Of a DNA stretch of 22,252 nt, positions 1 to 6,750 are shown piece by piece. Origin of the DNA: JBHYDC01 sp051861205 (GTDB lineage: Bacteria > Pseudomonadota > Alphaproteobacteria > Rhizobiales > Pleomorphomonadaceae); contig JBHYDC010000033.1 of NCBI GenBank assembly GCA_051861205.1, positions 1-22,252 on the forward strand. Direction: 5' to 3'. Numbering within the stretch: the stretch's first letter is position 1; each line of letters begins with the position of its first letter. Both the position numbers and the translations under genes were made by a program. The notes below the pieces were generated by a model. That model made no database searches, was not told the DNA's origin, and worked only from the letters and a program-made list of their open reading frames with translations.

Positions 1-112
1 GCCAACCCGAACCATAAGCAAACAACCCGCCGCCCACGTTTCTCTTTCTTCTCATTATCAACTTGTCAAAGAACAGAGGTCAGGAACGAACCAAACCTCG
101 AGACCGGACGCT
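1..112 (-). other. rRNA operon leader (partial), with boxA
   Basis: On the minus strand this stretch contains TGTTCTTTGACAA (positions 75 to 63), which matches the boxA antitermination element found before alphaproteobacterial rRNA genes. A purine-rich run (GAGAAGAAAGAGAAACGTGG) follows, of the kind often seen in rhizobial rRNA leaders. The 16S rRNA itself is not in the window and would lie beyond position 1. Similar boxA sequences also occur in the 16S-23S spacer. The promoter-like hexamers just upstream (113-377) make the leader reading more likely. The assignment rests on motif recognition, not on alignment. Confidence 0.6.
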
Positions 113-141
113 CATATAAGACGGCGACGACTGCTCGTCAA
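113..141 (-). promoter_or_regulatory. Putative rrn promoter, proximal
   Basis: Read on the minus strand: -35 TTGACG (141-136), a 17-bp spacer, and -10 TATATG (118-113). It lies about 40 bp upstream of boxA. The block around it (TTGACG followed by AG.AGTCGTCG) is repeated in the next promoter upstream, which suggests a duplicated rRNA promoter. Confidence 0.55.
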
Positions 142-231
142 CCCCTTCAGAGCCACCGGAACTGCTTTCCATATTCTGGAAAGATCCCGGCCGAAAGATC
201 AGAGGAAAACCATTTCCTCGCTTCTTCCGTT

Positions 232-260
232 TACTTAAGAACCCGACGACTAACCGTCAA
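232..260 (-). promoter_or_regulatory. Putative rrn promoter, middle
   Basis: Minus strand: -35 TTGACG (260-255), 17-bp spacer, weak -10 TAAGTA (237-232). The spacer shares AGTCGTCG with the proximal promoter, so the two probably arose by duplication. The -10 is poor, which makes this less certain. Confidence 0.4.
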
Positions 261-348
261 GACCTTTTTCAACGCTGTCCGAATATCTTTGCAGAACTTC
301 GAACTTGACGCGGATTTCTGACACACTGCCTTTGCAACCCGAGGCGCT

Positions 349-377
349 CGTCTACCTATGTGACATGGTCATGTCAA
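349..377 (-). promoter_or_regulatory. Putative rrn promoter, distal
   Basis: Minus strand: perfect -35 TTGACA (377-372), 17-bp spacer, -10 TAGACG (354-349). The -35 is part of a small inverted repeat, TGACATG-GT-CATGTCA (361-376). The spacing equals that of the other two candidates, but the -10 is weak. Confidence 0.35.
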
Positions 378-660
378 GCTCGACAGCGCCTTACCTGTTT
401 GCCAAACCGACTGAAGATCACGCCATCTCAGGGCGAACCCTTTGAGAAGCGCACTTTCCAGAACTGCTTGTCTTGCAGGTTGAAACATCAGGTCGCCGCT
501 AGCGGCGATCAATATCTCTTGCCAGAGGACGAGGCGGCCTGAAGCCGAACCGTCTTGGGGAGCGTTGATCTAAGCGATGGCGATGCCCGCGTCAACCACA
601 TCAGCCAAAGAAATTGATACCGCCCTGCCGGCAAACCGAACTTCATGGCGTGAGCTTCAA
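378..660. other. Gene-free stretch between rrn promoters and glpD
   Basis: No convincing coding region was found on either strand. Short open frames here (for example 360-542 plus, 509-910 minus) lack a recognisable family or ribosome binding site. No terminator or repeat array is evident. It separates the divergently transcribed rRNA operon from glpD. Confidence 0.6.
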
Positions 661-710
661 TTGACGCGCCAGGAATTTCGTTTAAGTTGCGGTTAGCGTC
701 AAAAACGAAA
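661..710 (+). promoter_or_regulatory. Candidate glpD promoter and GlpR-type operator
   Basis: A TTGACG hexamer (661-666) is followed at 16 bp by TAAGTT (683-688), a weak promoter match. Overlapping it is an inverted pair, TTTCGTTT (676-683) and AAACGAAA (703-710), 19 bp apart. DeoR-family repressors such as GlpR often bind TTTCG-type half-sites, so this is a reasonable operator for glycerol control, although no glpR gene lies in the window. Both assignments are inferences from motif and position. Confidence 0.4.
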
Positions 711-764
711 CCAGAATGTTGCGCTGCGAGATGATTTTGCAACGCGGAATGGAGCTGACGATCG

Positions 765-2282
765 ATGCCTGATGTTGACGTGTTGGTCATTGGAGGCGGC
801 ATCAATGGCTGCGGGGTCGCCCGCGATGCCGTAGGGCGTGGTTTCCGCGTGCTGCTTGCCGAGCAGGACGATCTCGCGTCCGGCACGTCCTCTTGGTCGA
901 CAAAGCTCATCCACGGCGGCCTTCGCTACCTCGAACATTATAAGTTCCGGCTCGTGCGCGAGGCGTTGCAGGAGCGTGAGGTGCTGTGGCGCATGGCTCC
1001 GCACATCATATGGCCGCTTCGCTTCGTGCTGCCCCACCACAAAGGGTTGAGGCCCGCTTGGCTGCTGCGCCTCGGGCTCTTCATCTACGACCATCTTGGC
1101 GGCCGAAAGCTGCTTCCGGCGACGAAAACACTGGACCTTCAGCGCGATCCCACAGGCTTGCCGCTCAAAGGCGGGTTTGCACGCGGATTTGAGTATTCCG
1201 ATTGCTGGGTGGAAGATTCGCGTTTGGTCGTGCTGAACGCCCGCGATGCCGCCGACCGTGGTGCGACCATTTTGACGCGAACCCGCGTCACGGGCCTGCG
1301 CCGCACCGGCGACGTTTGGACGGTGACGCTCGAAGACCGCGACACCGGCGCGCGCCGCGACGTGACCGCCGCTTTGGTGGTAAATGCGGCCGGACCGTGG
1401 GTCGATCAGGTCATGCGGGGCCCGCTCGGACGGAACGACGCGAATAATGTGCGGCTTGTCCAAGGCTCGCACATCGTCGTGCGGCGCGTCTTCGAGCACG
1501 ACCGCGCTTACATCTTCCAGAACGCCGACGGGCGGATCATCTTCGCGATCCCCTATGAAACCGATTTCACGCTGATCGGCACCACGGACCAGGATTACAA
1601 AGGCGATCCGGCCAAAGTGGCGATCACCGACGGCGAGATCACCTATCTGCTGAACGCGGCGTCAGAGTATTTCACAACACCGATCGAGCGCGACGATATC
1701 GTCTGGACCTATTCCGGCGTTCGGCCGCTTTATGACGACGGGGCGTCGAAGGCGCAGGAGGCAACCCGCGATTATGTCTTGAAGCTGGAGGGCGAGGCGG
1801 CCGAGCCGAAGCTCATCAACGTGTTCGGCGGCAAGATCACAACCTATCGGCGCCTTTCTGAAAGCGTGATGGAAAAGATCGAGGCCGTTCTGGGCGCGCG
1901 CGGGCCGCGTTGGTCGTCTTCCGCCACTCTGGCCGGCGGCGATTTTCCTGTTCAAGGCTTCGATAATCTGGTCGCGGCGCTACAAATAGCGCATCCTCAG
2001 ATCTCGCCGGCGCTGATCCGGCGGCTGGTGCGGGCCTACGGTACGGCAACGCGCGTGATTCTGGGCTCGGCTCAGACGGACGCGGATCTGGGCCGGGATT
2101 TCGGCGGAGGTTTGCGGGAGGCGGAGGTGCGTTATCTCATGGACCGGGAATGGGCCCGCACGACGGCAGACATTCTATGGCGGCGGTCCAAGCTGGGCCT
2201 ACGGCTGACGCCGGACCAGGTAGCCGATCTCGAAGCTTATCTGGGCGGTGCGGCAAGGCAGGAGTTAAGCGCGGCGCGTTAG
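765..2282 (+). CDS. glpD: Glycerol-3-phosphate dehydrogenase, FAD-dependent
   Basis: The 505-residue product should oxidise glycerol 3-phosphate to dihydroxyacetone phosphate at the inner face of the cytoplasmic membrane, passing electrons through FAD to quinone. The N-terminus carries the FAD-binding glycine motif GGGINGCG (residues 10-17), followed by the family segment SGTSSWSTKLIHGGLRYLE (about 39-57). The middle has the GlpD pattern YETDFTLIGTTDQDY, and the FGGKITTYRRL segment lies near residue 355. Length matches the bacterial family (about 500 residues). The ATG at 765 has GGAG about 10 nt upstream, and the product begins directly with the beta strand of the FAD fold, which fixes the start. 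It is first in an apparent operon with the glycerol transporter genes. Identification is secure. Confidence 0.95.
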   Translation: MPDVDVLVIGGGINGCGVARDAVGRGFRVLLAEQDDLASGTSSWSTKLIHGGLRYLEHYKFRLVREALQEREVLWRMAPHIIWPLRFVLPHHKGLRPAWLLRLGLFIYDHLGGRKLLPATKTLDLQRDPTGLPLKGGFARGFEYSDCWVEDSRLVVLNARDAADRGATILTRTRVTGLRRTGDVWTVTLEDRDTGARRDVTAALVVNAAGPWVDQVMRGPLGRNDANNVRLVQGSHIVVRRVFEHDRAYIFQNADGRIIFAIPYETDFTLIGTTDQDYKGDPAKVAITDGEITYLLNAASEYFTTPIERDDIVWTYSGVRPLYDDGASKAQEATRDYVLKLEGEAAEPKLINVFGGKITTYRRLSESVMEKIEAVLGARGPRWSSSATLAGGDFPVQGFDNLVAALQIAHPQISPALIRRLVRAYGTATRVILGSAQTDADLGRDFGGGLREAEVRYLMDREWARTTADILWRRSKLGLRLTPDQVADLEAYLGGAARQELSAAR

Positions 2283-2295
2283 CGGTGCGCCACGA

Positions 2296-2319
2296 CGACG
2301 ACCTTGAGGAGGGTCGTCG
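2296..2319 (+). other. Intercistronic hairpin between glpD and glpS
   Basis: CGACGACC (2296-2303) and GGTCGTCG (2312-2319) form an 8-bp stem with an 8-nt loop in the 94-nt gap. No T-run follows, so this is not a classic terminator. It could stabilise or separate the glpD and transporter parts of the transcript. Confidence 0.35.
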
Positions 2320-2376
2320 ATTGGACGGTCTGGCGCCGATCCTGGAGGGGATGAGGCGGCGGAGAGGGGGAGTGGC

Positions 2377-3462
2377 ATGCTGGAACTCATCAACGTCACG
2401 AAGACGGTGGGGGCGGAAACCCACATTGCCGACGTGAACATGAAGCTTGAGAAGGGAACACTCAACGTTCTCCTCGGGCCTACGCTCGCCGGCAAGACAT
2501 CGCTGATGCGGCTGATGGCCGGGCTTGATCGACCGACATCGGGTGACATCCGGATCGATGGGGTCAGTGTCGTCGGCGTGCCCGTGCAGAAGCGCGGCGT
2601 GGCGATGGTCTACCAGCAGTTCATCAACTATCCCACGCTCACCGTTTACGAAAACATCGCCTCGCCTTTGCGCGTGATCGGCACCGACAGCAAAACCATC
2701 GACACGAAGGTCCGCAACGCAGCCGAGTTGTTGCGCCTCACCAACCAACTGACCAAGACACCGCTGGAGCTTTCCGGCGGCCAGCAGCAGCGCACCGCGC
2801 TGGCTCGGGCGATAGTGAAGGGGGCGAGCCTCGTTCTCCTCGACGAGCCGCTCGCCAATCTCGATTACAAGCTGCGCGAGGAACTGCGGGCCGAACTGCC
2901 GCGTATCTTCGCCGAAACCGGCGCGATCTTCGTCTACGCCACGACCGAGCCGACCGAAGCCCTGCTGCTGGGCGGATACACCGCGACCCTTTCGCAAGGC
3001 CGGGTGACCCAGATCGGGCCCACAATCGACGTGTTCAACCGCCCGGTCGATCTCATCACGGCGGAAACCTTTTCCGATCCGCCGCTCAACACCCTCGGCG
3101 TGGAAAAGCGTGGCGACGCTTTCGTCAACGCGCATGGGGTGACGATCCCGGTCGCGGGGTCGCATCGGGGCCTGCGCGACGGCCGGTACACCGTCGCCTT
3201 CAGGCCGCATCATCTGTTCCTCGATCCAAGCCCCGCCGCGACCTTCGCGACGCCGGCGCGGGTCGCGGTCACGGAAATCACCGGCTCGGAAAGCTTCGTG
3301 CACGTCGACGTTGCCGATACCCGCTGGGTGGCCCTCGCCCACGGCGTGCGAATGCTCGACGTGGAGGACAACATCACGGTGCATATCGATCCAGAGCGCC
3401 TGTTCGTATTCGACGAAGCCGGTCGGCTGGCGGCAGAGCCGCTGCTCGACGTCGCAGCCTGA
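2377..3462 (+). CDS. glpS: Glycerol ABC transporter ATPase GlpS
   Basis: One of the two nucleotide-binding subunits of the rhizobial-type glycerol importer, 361 residues, cytoplasmic. Walker A is GPTLAGKT (34-41), the Q-loop is at Q80/Q81, the signature LSGGQ (132-136) is intact, and Walker B LVLLDE (152-157) keeps the catalytic glutamate. The H-loop is altered: where most relatives have YVTHDQTEA, this protein has YATTEPTEA (187-195), so the switch histidine is Thr190. A C-terminal regulatory (TOBE-like) region follows, as in MalK-type subunits. The ATG at 2377 has a strong GGGGGAG just upstream. The gene ends 10 nt before glpT. Rhizobial GlpS proteins are known for this H-loop variant, so the gene is probably functional as part of an asymmetric pair. 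Confidence 0.92.
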   Translation: MLELINVTKTVGAETHIADVNMKLEKGTLNVLLGPTLAGKTSLMRLMAGLDRPTSGDIRIDGVSVVGVPVQKRGVAMVYQQFINYPTLTVYENIASPLRVIGTDSKTIDTKVRNAAELLRLTNQLTKTPLELSGGQQQRTALARAIVKGASLVLLDEPLANLDYKLREELRAELPRIFAETGAIFVYATTEPTEALLLGGYTATLSQGRVTQIGPTIDVFNRPVDLITAETFSDPPLNTLGVEKRGDAFVNAHGVTIPVAGSHRGLRDGRYTVAFRPHHLFLDPSPAATFATPARVAVTEITGSESFVHVDVADTRWVALAHGVRMLDVEDNITVHIDPERLFVFDEAGRLAAEPLLDVAA

Positions 3463-3472
3463 GGAAACGGAC

Positions 3473-4552
3473 ATGGCGCGCATCGACCTTGATCACATCG
3501 CCCATGCCTACCGGCCCAATCCGAGGGGACCGCAGGACTATGCGCTGAAGGAAGTGCATCACACCTGGGAAGATGGCGGCGCCTATGCGCTGCTCGGGCC
3601 CTCCGGCTGCGGCAAGACCACGCTTTTGAACGTGATCTCCGGGCTGATCGTGCCCTCCGCCGGCCGCATTCTATTCGGCGGTGAAGATGTGACCCGGCTG
3701 CCCACCGAAGCGCGGAATATCGCGCAGGTGTTTCAGTTCCCGGTCATCTACGACACCATGACCGTTTACGACAATCTCGCCTTTCCGCTGCGCAACCGGC
3801 ATGTGCCAGAGGCGGCAGTGGACAAGGCGGTTCGCGAAACGGCCGAGATGATCGGCCTCACGCCGAAGCTCGCGCGCCGGGCACGCGGATTGACGGCGGA
3901 TGAAAAGCAAAAGATTTCGCTCGGCCGCGGCCTCGTCCGTCAGGACGTCAACGCGATCCTGTTCGATGAACCGCTGACCGTCATCGATCCGCACATGAAG
4001 TGGCAGCTGCGCTCGCAGTTGAAGCTTCTGCATAAGCGTTTCGGCTTCACGATGATCTACGTCACCCATGACCAGACGGAGGCGTTGACCTTCGCCGATA
4101 AGGTGGTTGTGATGTACGAGGGTGAAGTCGTGCAGATCGGGACCCCGAGTGAGTTGTTCGAGCGGCCGCGTCACACCTTCGTTGGCTATTTCATCGGCTC
4201 GCCGGGCATGAACGTCATGCCCGCCGCGATCGCGGGCCGCGAGGCACATGTCGGCGGGCATGTCATCCCCCTCCCCCACAGCTACCGGCCGGCAAGCGGG
4301 CGTGTCGAACTCGGCGTGCGGCCGGAGTTCGTTCGTCTCGTCGATGGCGCCGAGGGCCTCCCGATCAAGGTCAAAGCGGTCGAGGATGTCGGCCGCTACA
4401 AGATCGTGCGGGCACATCTCGGCGATCTCGCCTTCAACGCGGTGGTGAAAGAAGGCGTGGCGATCCCGGAAAGTCCGCGCGCCGTGTTCGATCCCGCCCA
4501 TTTGAACGTCTACGTTGACAGCCACCTCGTCGAAGCTGAAAGCGGAGCCTGA
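3473..4552 (+). CDS. glpT: Glycerol ABC transporter ATPase GlpT
   Basis: Second nucleotide-binding subunit of the glycerol importer, 359 residues. It is unrelated to the E. coli glycerol-3-phosphate antiporter of the same name. Walker A GPSGCGKT (42-49), Q88, Walker B AILFDE (161-166) and the H-loop histidine His199 in YVTHDQTEA are all present. The ABC signature is not: the position of LSGGQQQR reads LTADEKQK (140-147). A MalK-like C-terminal domain follows. The start at 3473 is chosen because GAGGAAAC, overlapping the glpS stop, lies just upstream and the product then begins like other ATPase subunits; a longer frame from 3311 would overlap glpS. It pairs with GlpS and contacts the permeases GlpP and GlpQ. 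Confidence 0.92.
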   Translation: MARIDLDHIAHAYRPNPRGPQDYALKEVHHTWEDGGAYALLGPSGCGKTTLLNVISGLIVPSAGRILFGGEDVTRLPTEARNIAQVFQFPVIYDTMTVYDNLAFPLRNRHVPEAAVDKAVRETAEMIGLTPKLARRARGLTADEKQKISLGRGLVRQDVNAILFDEPLTVIDPHMKWQLRSQLKLLHKRFGFTMIYVTHDQTEALTFADKVVVMYEGEVVQIGTPSELFERPRHTFVGYFIGSPGMNVMPAAIAGREAHVGGHVIPLPHSYRPASGRVELGVRPEFVRLVDGAEGLPIKVKAVEDVGRYKIVRAHLGDLAFNAVVKEGVAIPESPRAVFDPAHLNVYVDSHLVEAESGA

Positions 4553-4556
4553 CGCC

Positions 4557-5426
4557 ATGGAAAAGACCTGGAACAACAAGGCCTGGTTCATGGTGCTTCC
4601 GATGGTCGTGCTCGTCGCGATCTCGGCCGTCATCCCGCTCATGACCGTGGTGAACTATTCCGTTCAGGACACCTTCGGCAACAACCAGTTCTTCTGGGCG
4701 GGCACCGAATGGTTCGAGGAAACGCTGGCATCGTCCCGGTTCCACGCCGCCCTGTTCCGCAATCTTGCCTTCTCGGCCATCATTCTCGCGATCGAGATTC
4801 CGCTTGGCATCGCCATCGCGCTCGCCATGCCGCGAAAAGGCTGGGGCGTGCCGGTCTGCCTCGTGCTCATGTCGCTGCCGCTGCTGATTCCGTGGAACGT
4901 TGTCGGCACGATCTGGCAGGTGTTCGGGCGTGTGGATATCGGGCTTCTCGGCCATTCGCTCGAAGCGCTCGGGCTCGACTACAACTACGTGCAAGACCCC
5001 GTCGATGCCTGGGTGACGATCATCATCATGGACGTGTGGCATTGGACCAGCCTCGTCGTGCTGCTCTGCTATGCCGGGCTCGTCTCGATCCCCGACGCCT
5101 ATTATCAGGCCGCGAAAATCGACGGGGCGTCGCGGTGGTCGGTGTTCCGCTACATCCAGCTTCCGAAGATGAACCGTGTTCTTTTGATCGCGGTTCTGCT
5201 CCGGTTCATGGATAGCTTCATGATCTACACCGAGCCCTTCGTGGTCACCGGCGGGGGACCTGGCAACTCCACGACGTTCCTCTCGATCGATCTTGTGAAG
5301 ATGGCGGTCGGTCAGTTCGATCTTGGCCCGGCAGCCGCCATGTCGATCATATACTTCCTGATCATCTTGGCTATGTCCTGGGTCTTCTACACGGTTATGA
5401 CCCAGGCCGGGCAGGAAAAGCGGTGA
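4557..5426 (+). CDS. glpP: Glycerol ABC transporter permease GlpP
   Basis: Membrane permease of the binding-protein-dependent MalF/UgpA class, 289 residues with about six hydrophobic segments (around 10-32, 68-90, 98-120, 152-175, 205-222, 258-282). The cytoplasmic EAA loop that docks with an ATPase reads YYQAAKIDGASRWSVF...LP (182-203). The motif FVVTGGGPGNSTTFLSIDL (228-246) is typical of the family. ATG 4557 follows GCGGAG and lies 4 nt after the glpT stop. A longer frame from 4515 would overlap glpT and lacks a better binding site. It works as a heterodimer with GlpQ to move glycerol across the inner membrane. Confidence 0.92.
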   Translation: MEKTWNNKAWFMVLPMVVLVAISAVIPLMTVVNYSVQDTFGNNQFFWAGTEWFEETLASSRFHAALFRNLAFSAIILAIEIPLGIAIALAMPRKGWGVPVCLVLMSLPLLIPWNVVGTIWQVFGRVDIGLLGHSLEALGLDYNYVQDPVDAWVTIIIMDVWHWTSLVVLLCYAGLVSIPDAYYQAAKIDGASRWSVFRYIQLPKMNRVLLIAVLLRFMDSFMIYTEPFVVTGGGPGNSTTFLSIDLVKMAVGQFDLGPAAAMSIIYFLIILAMSWVFYTVMTQAGQEKR

Positions 5427-6322
5427 CGGACATGACAAGCAACGCCACCACCCTTTCTCGCACCTCCGTCGCGCCCCCCGCCGCGAAGGCTGCATTCCTT
5501 GGGAGAGCCCGGTCGGACGGCCTCGCCCGCCTGTCCTGGCTCGTTCCAACCCTCTACATCCTGTTCCTGTTGCTGCCGATCTACTGGCTCGTGAACATGA
5601 GCTTCAAGACGAACGAGGAGATCCTCTCCGTGTTCACCTTGTGGCCGGCCGATCCCACGATCCGGAACTACATGGTGATCTTCACCGATCCCTCGTGGTA
5701 CAAGGGCTATATCAACTCGATCCAATATGTGGTGATGAACACGGTCATTTCCGTGTCCGTGGCGCTTCCGGCCGCCTACGCCTTCTCGCGCTACCGGTTT
5801 CTGGGCGACAAGCACCTGTTCTTCTGGCTGTTGACGAACCGGATGGCGCCGCCGGCGGTGTTCGCCCTGCCCTTCTTCCAGCTCTATTCGTCTTTCGGCT
5901 TGATCGACACGCATATCGCGGTGGCGATCGCGCATTGCCTCTTCAACGTGCCGCTGGCGGTGTGGATCCTGGAAGGCTTCATGTCGGGCGTGCCGAAGGA
6001 AATCGACGAAACCGCCTATATCGACGGCTATTCCTTCCCGCGCTTTTTCGTGAAGATCTTCATGCCGCTGATCGCAAGTGGCATCGGCGTCGCCGCGTTC
6101 TTCTGCTTCATGTTCTCATGGGTGGAGCTTTTGATCGCGCGCACGTTGACGACCACCGATGCCAAGCCGATCGCCGCAATCATGACGCGCACCGTCTCCG
6201 CCTCCGGGCTCGACTGGGGCGTGCTGGCGGCGGCGGGCGTGCTGACGATCATTCCGGGCGCGCTCGTGATCTACTTTGTGCGCAACTACATCGCCAAGGG
6301 CTTCGCCCTGGGGAGGGTTTGA
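5423..6322 (+). CDS. glpQ: Glycerol ABC transporter permease GlpQ
   Basis: Second permease, MalG/UgpE class, 299 residues. A hydrophilic N-terminal tail of about 35 residues precedes hydrophobic segments at about 38-58, 100-122, 132-152, 163-183, 217-240 and 265-287. The EAA loop is EIDETAYIDGYSFPRFFVKI...PL (193-216). The GTG start at 5423 overlaps the glpP stop by 4 nt and has AGGAAAAG 6 nt upstream. An ATG at 5432 is an alternative that would remove three residues. It is co-translated with its partner GlpP. This is not the glycerophosphodiester phosphodiesterase that carries the same symbol in E. coli. Confidence 0.91.
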   Translation: MTDMTSNATTLSRTSVAPPAAKAAFLGRARSDGLARLSWLVPTLYILFLLLPIYWLVNMSFKTNEEILSVFTLWPADPTIRNYMVIFTDPSWYKGYINSIQYVVMNTVISVSVALPAAYAFSRYRFLGDKHLFFWLLTNRMAPPAVFALPFFQLYSSFGLIDTHIAVAIAHCLFNVPLAVWILEGFMSGVPKEIDETAYIDGYSFPRFFVKIFMPLIASGIGVAAFFCFMFSWVELLIARTLTTTDAKPIAAIMTRTVSASGLDWGVLAAAGVLTIIPGALVIYFVRNYIAKGFALGRV

Positions 6323-6603
6323 TGGACTTCTCCTGGATGGCCTGGACTTGGCCGACCGCCATTTTCTTCCTGACGATCTTCGCGCTGCTCGTGGGCATGG
6401 GCGTCTGGGAATATGCCGCACCCGGCGGCCACCCCAGAGTTGGTATTCTCCGCTTCGAAACGACGCGGGGGGATCGCCTGTTCGTGTCGCTGCTCGGCAG
6501 CGCCTTCATTCATCTTGCGTGGCTTGGGCTGGTCGGCCCAGACCTTTGGTGGGCGCTCGCACTCTCGTGCGCCTACGCTTTTGCGGTTTTTAAGCTGGTG
6601 TGA
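6322..6603 (+). CDS. glpU: Small integral membrane protein GlpU (DUF2160)
   Basis: A 93-residue hydrophobic protein with about three membrane segments (12-30, 55-72, 75-92) separated by a short polar stretch (PGGHPRVGILRFETTRGDR). This matches the DUF2160 family, which sits between glpQ and glpV in rhizobial glycerol operons. Its exact role is not established; an accessory membrane part of the transporter is the obvious inference. The ATG at 6322 shares one base with the glpQ stop (TGATG), and GGGAGGG lies just upstream, supporting coupled translation. Confidence 0.85.
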   Translation: MDFSWMAWTWPTAIFFLTIFALLVGMGVWEYAAPGGHPRVGILRFETTRGDRLFVSLLGSAFIHLAWLGLVGPDLWWALALSCAYAFAVFKLV

Positions 6604-6715
6604 AGCATCCGCTGCGTGTTCCAGGCGTTGTTCGACAGAGAGGTTCGTTCTTTGCGACCGACGCCTTGAAAGAAGCCGAACCGACACAACACGTCGGGCC
6701 GGAAACGAAGGTAAC

Positions 6716-6733
6716 GCCCGAAATCAATCGGGC
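6716..6733 (+). other. Hairpin in glpV leader
   Basis: GCCCGA (6716-6721), a 6-nt loop AATCAA, and TCGGGC (6728-6733) form a small stem directly before the glpV ribosome binding site GGGAGGA (6739-6745). It lies in the 147-nt gap between glpU and glpV. There is no T-run. A 5' stabilising stem that raises glpV mRNA over the permease mRNA is a plausible role, since binding proteins are usually made in excess. Confidence 0.4.
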
Positions 6734-6750
6734 TTAACGGGAGGATAGCA

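Noticed and set aside
1..112. boxA region as a 16S-23S spacer rather than a leader
   Set aside because: Promoter-like hexamers lie directly upstream and no 16S or tRNA sequence is present to the right, so the leader explanation fits better, though it is not proven.
2296..2319. Hairpin as terminator of glpD
   Set aside because: No T-run follows and the transporter genes continue in the same direction 58 nt later.
2137..3483. Long minus-strand open frame opposite glpS (448 codons)
   Set aside because: It is a shadow of GC-rich codons in glpD/glpS; the translation is rich in Arg, Asp and His with no family pattern, while the opposite strand has clear ABC motifs.
4434..5549. Minus-strand open frame opposite glpP (371 codons)
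   Set aside because: The composition is extremely charged (Arg, His, Asp, Glu repeats), typical of an antisense shadow of membrane-protein codons.
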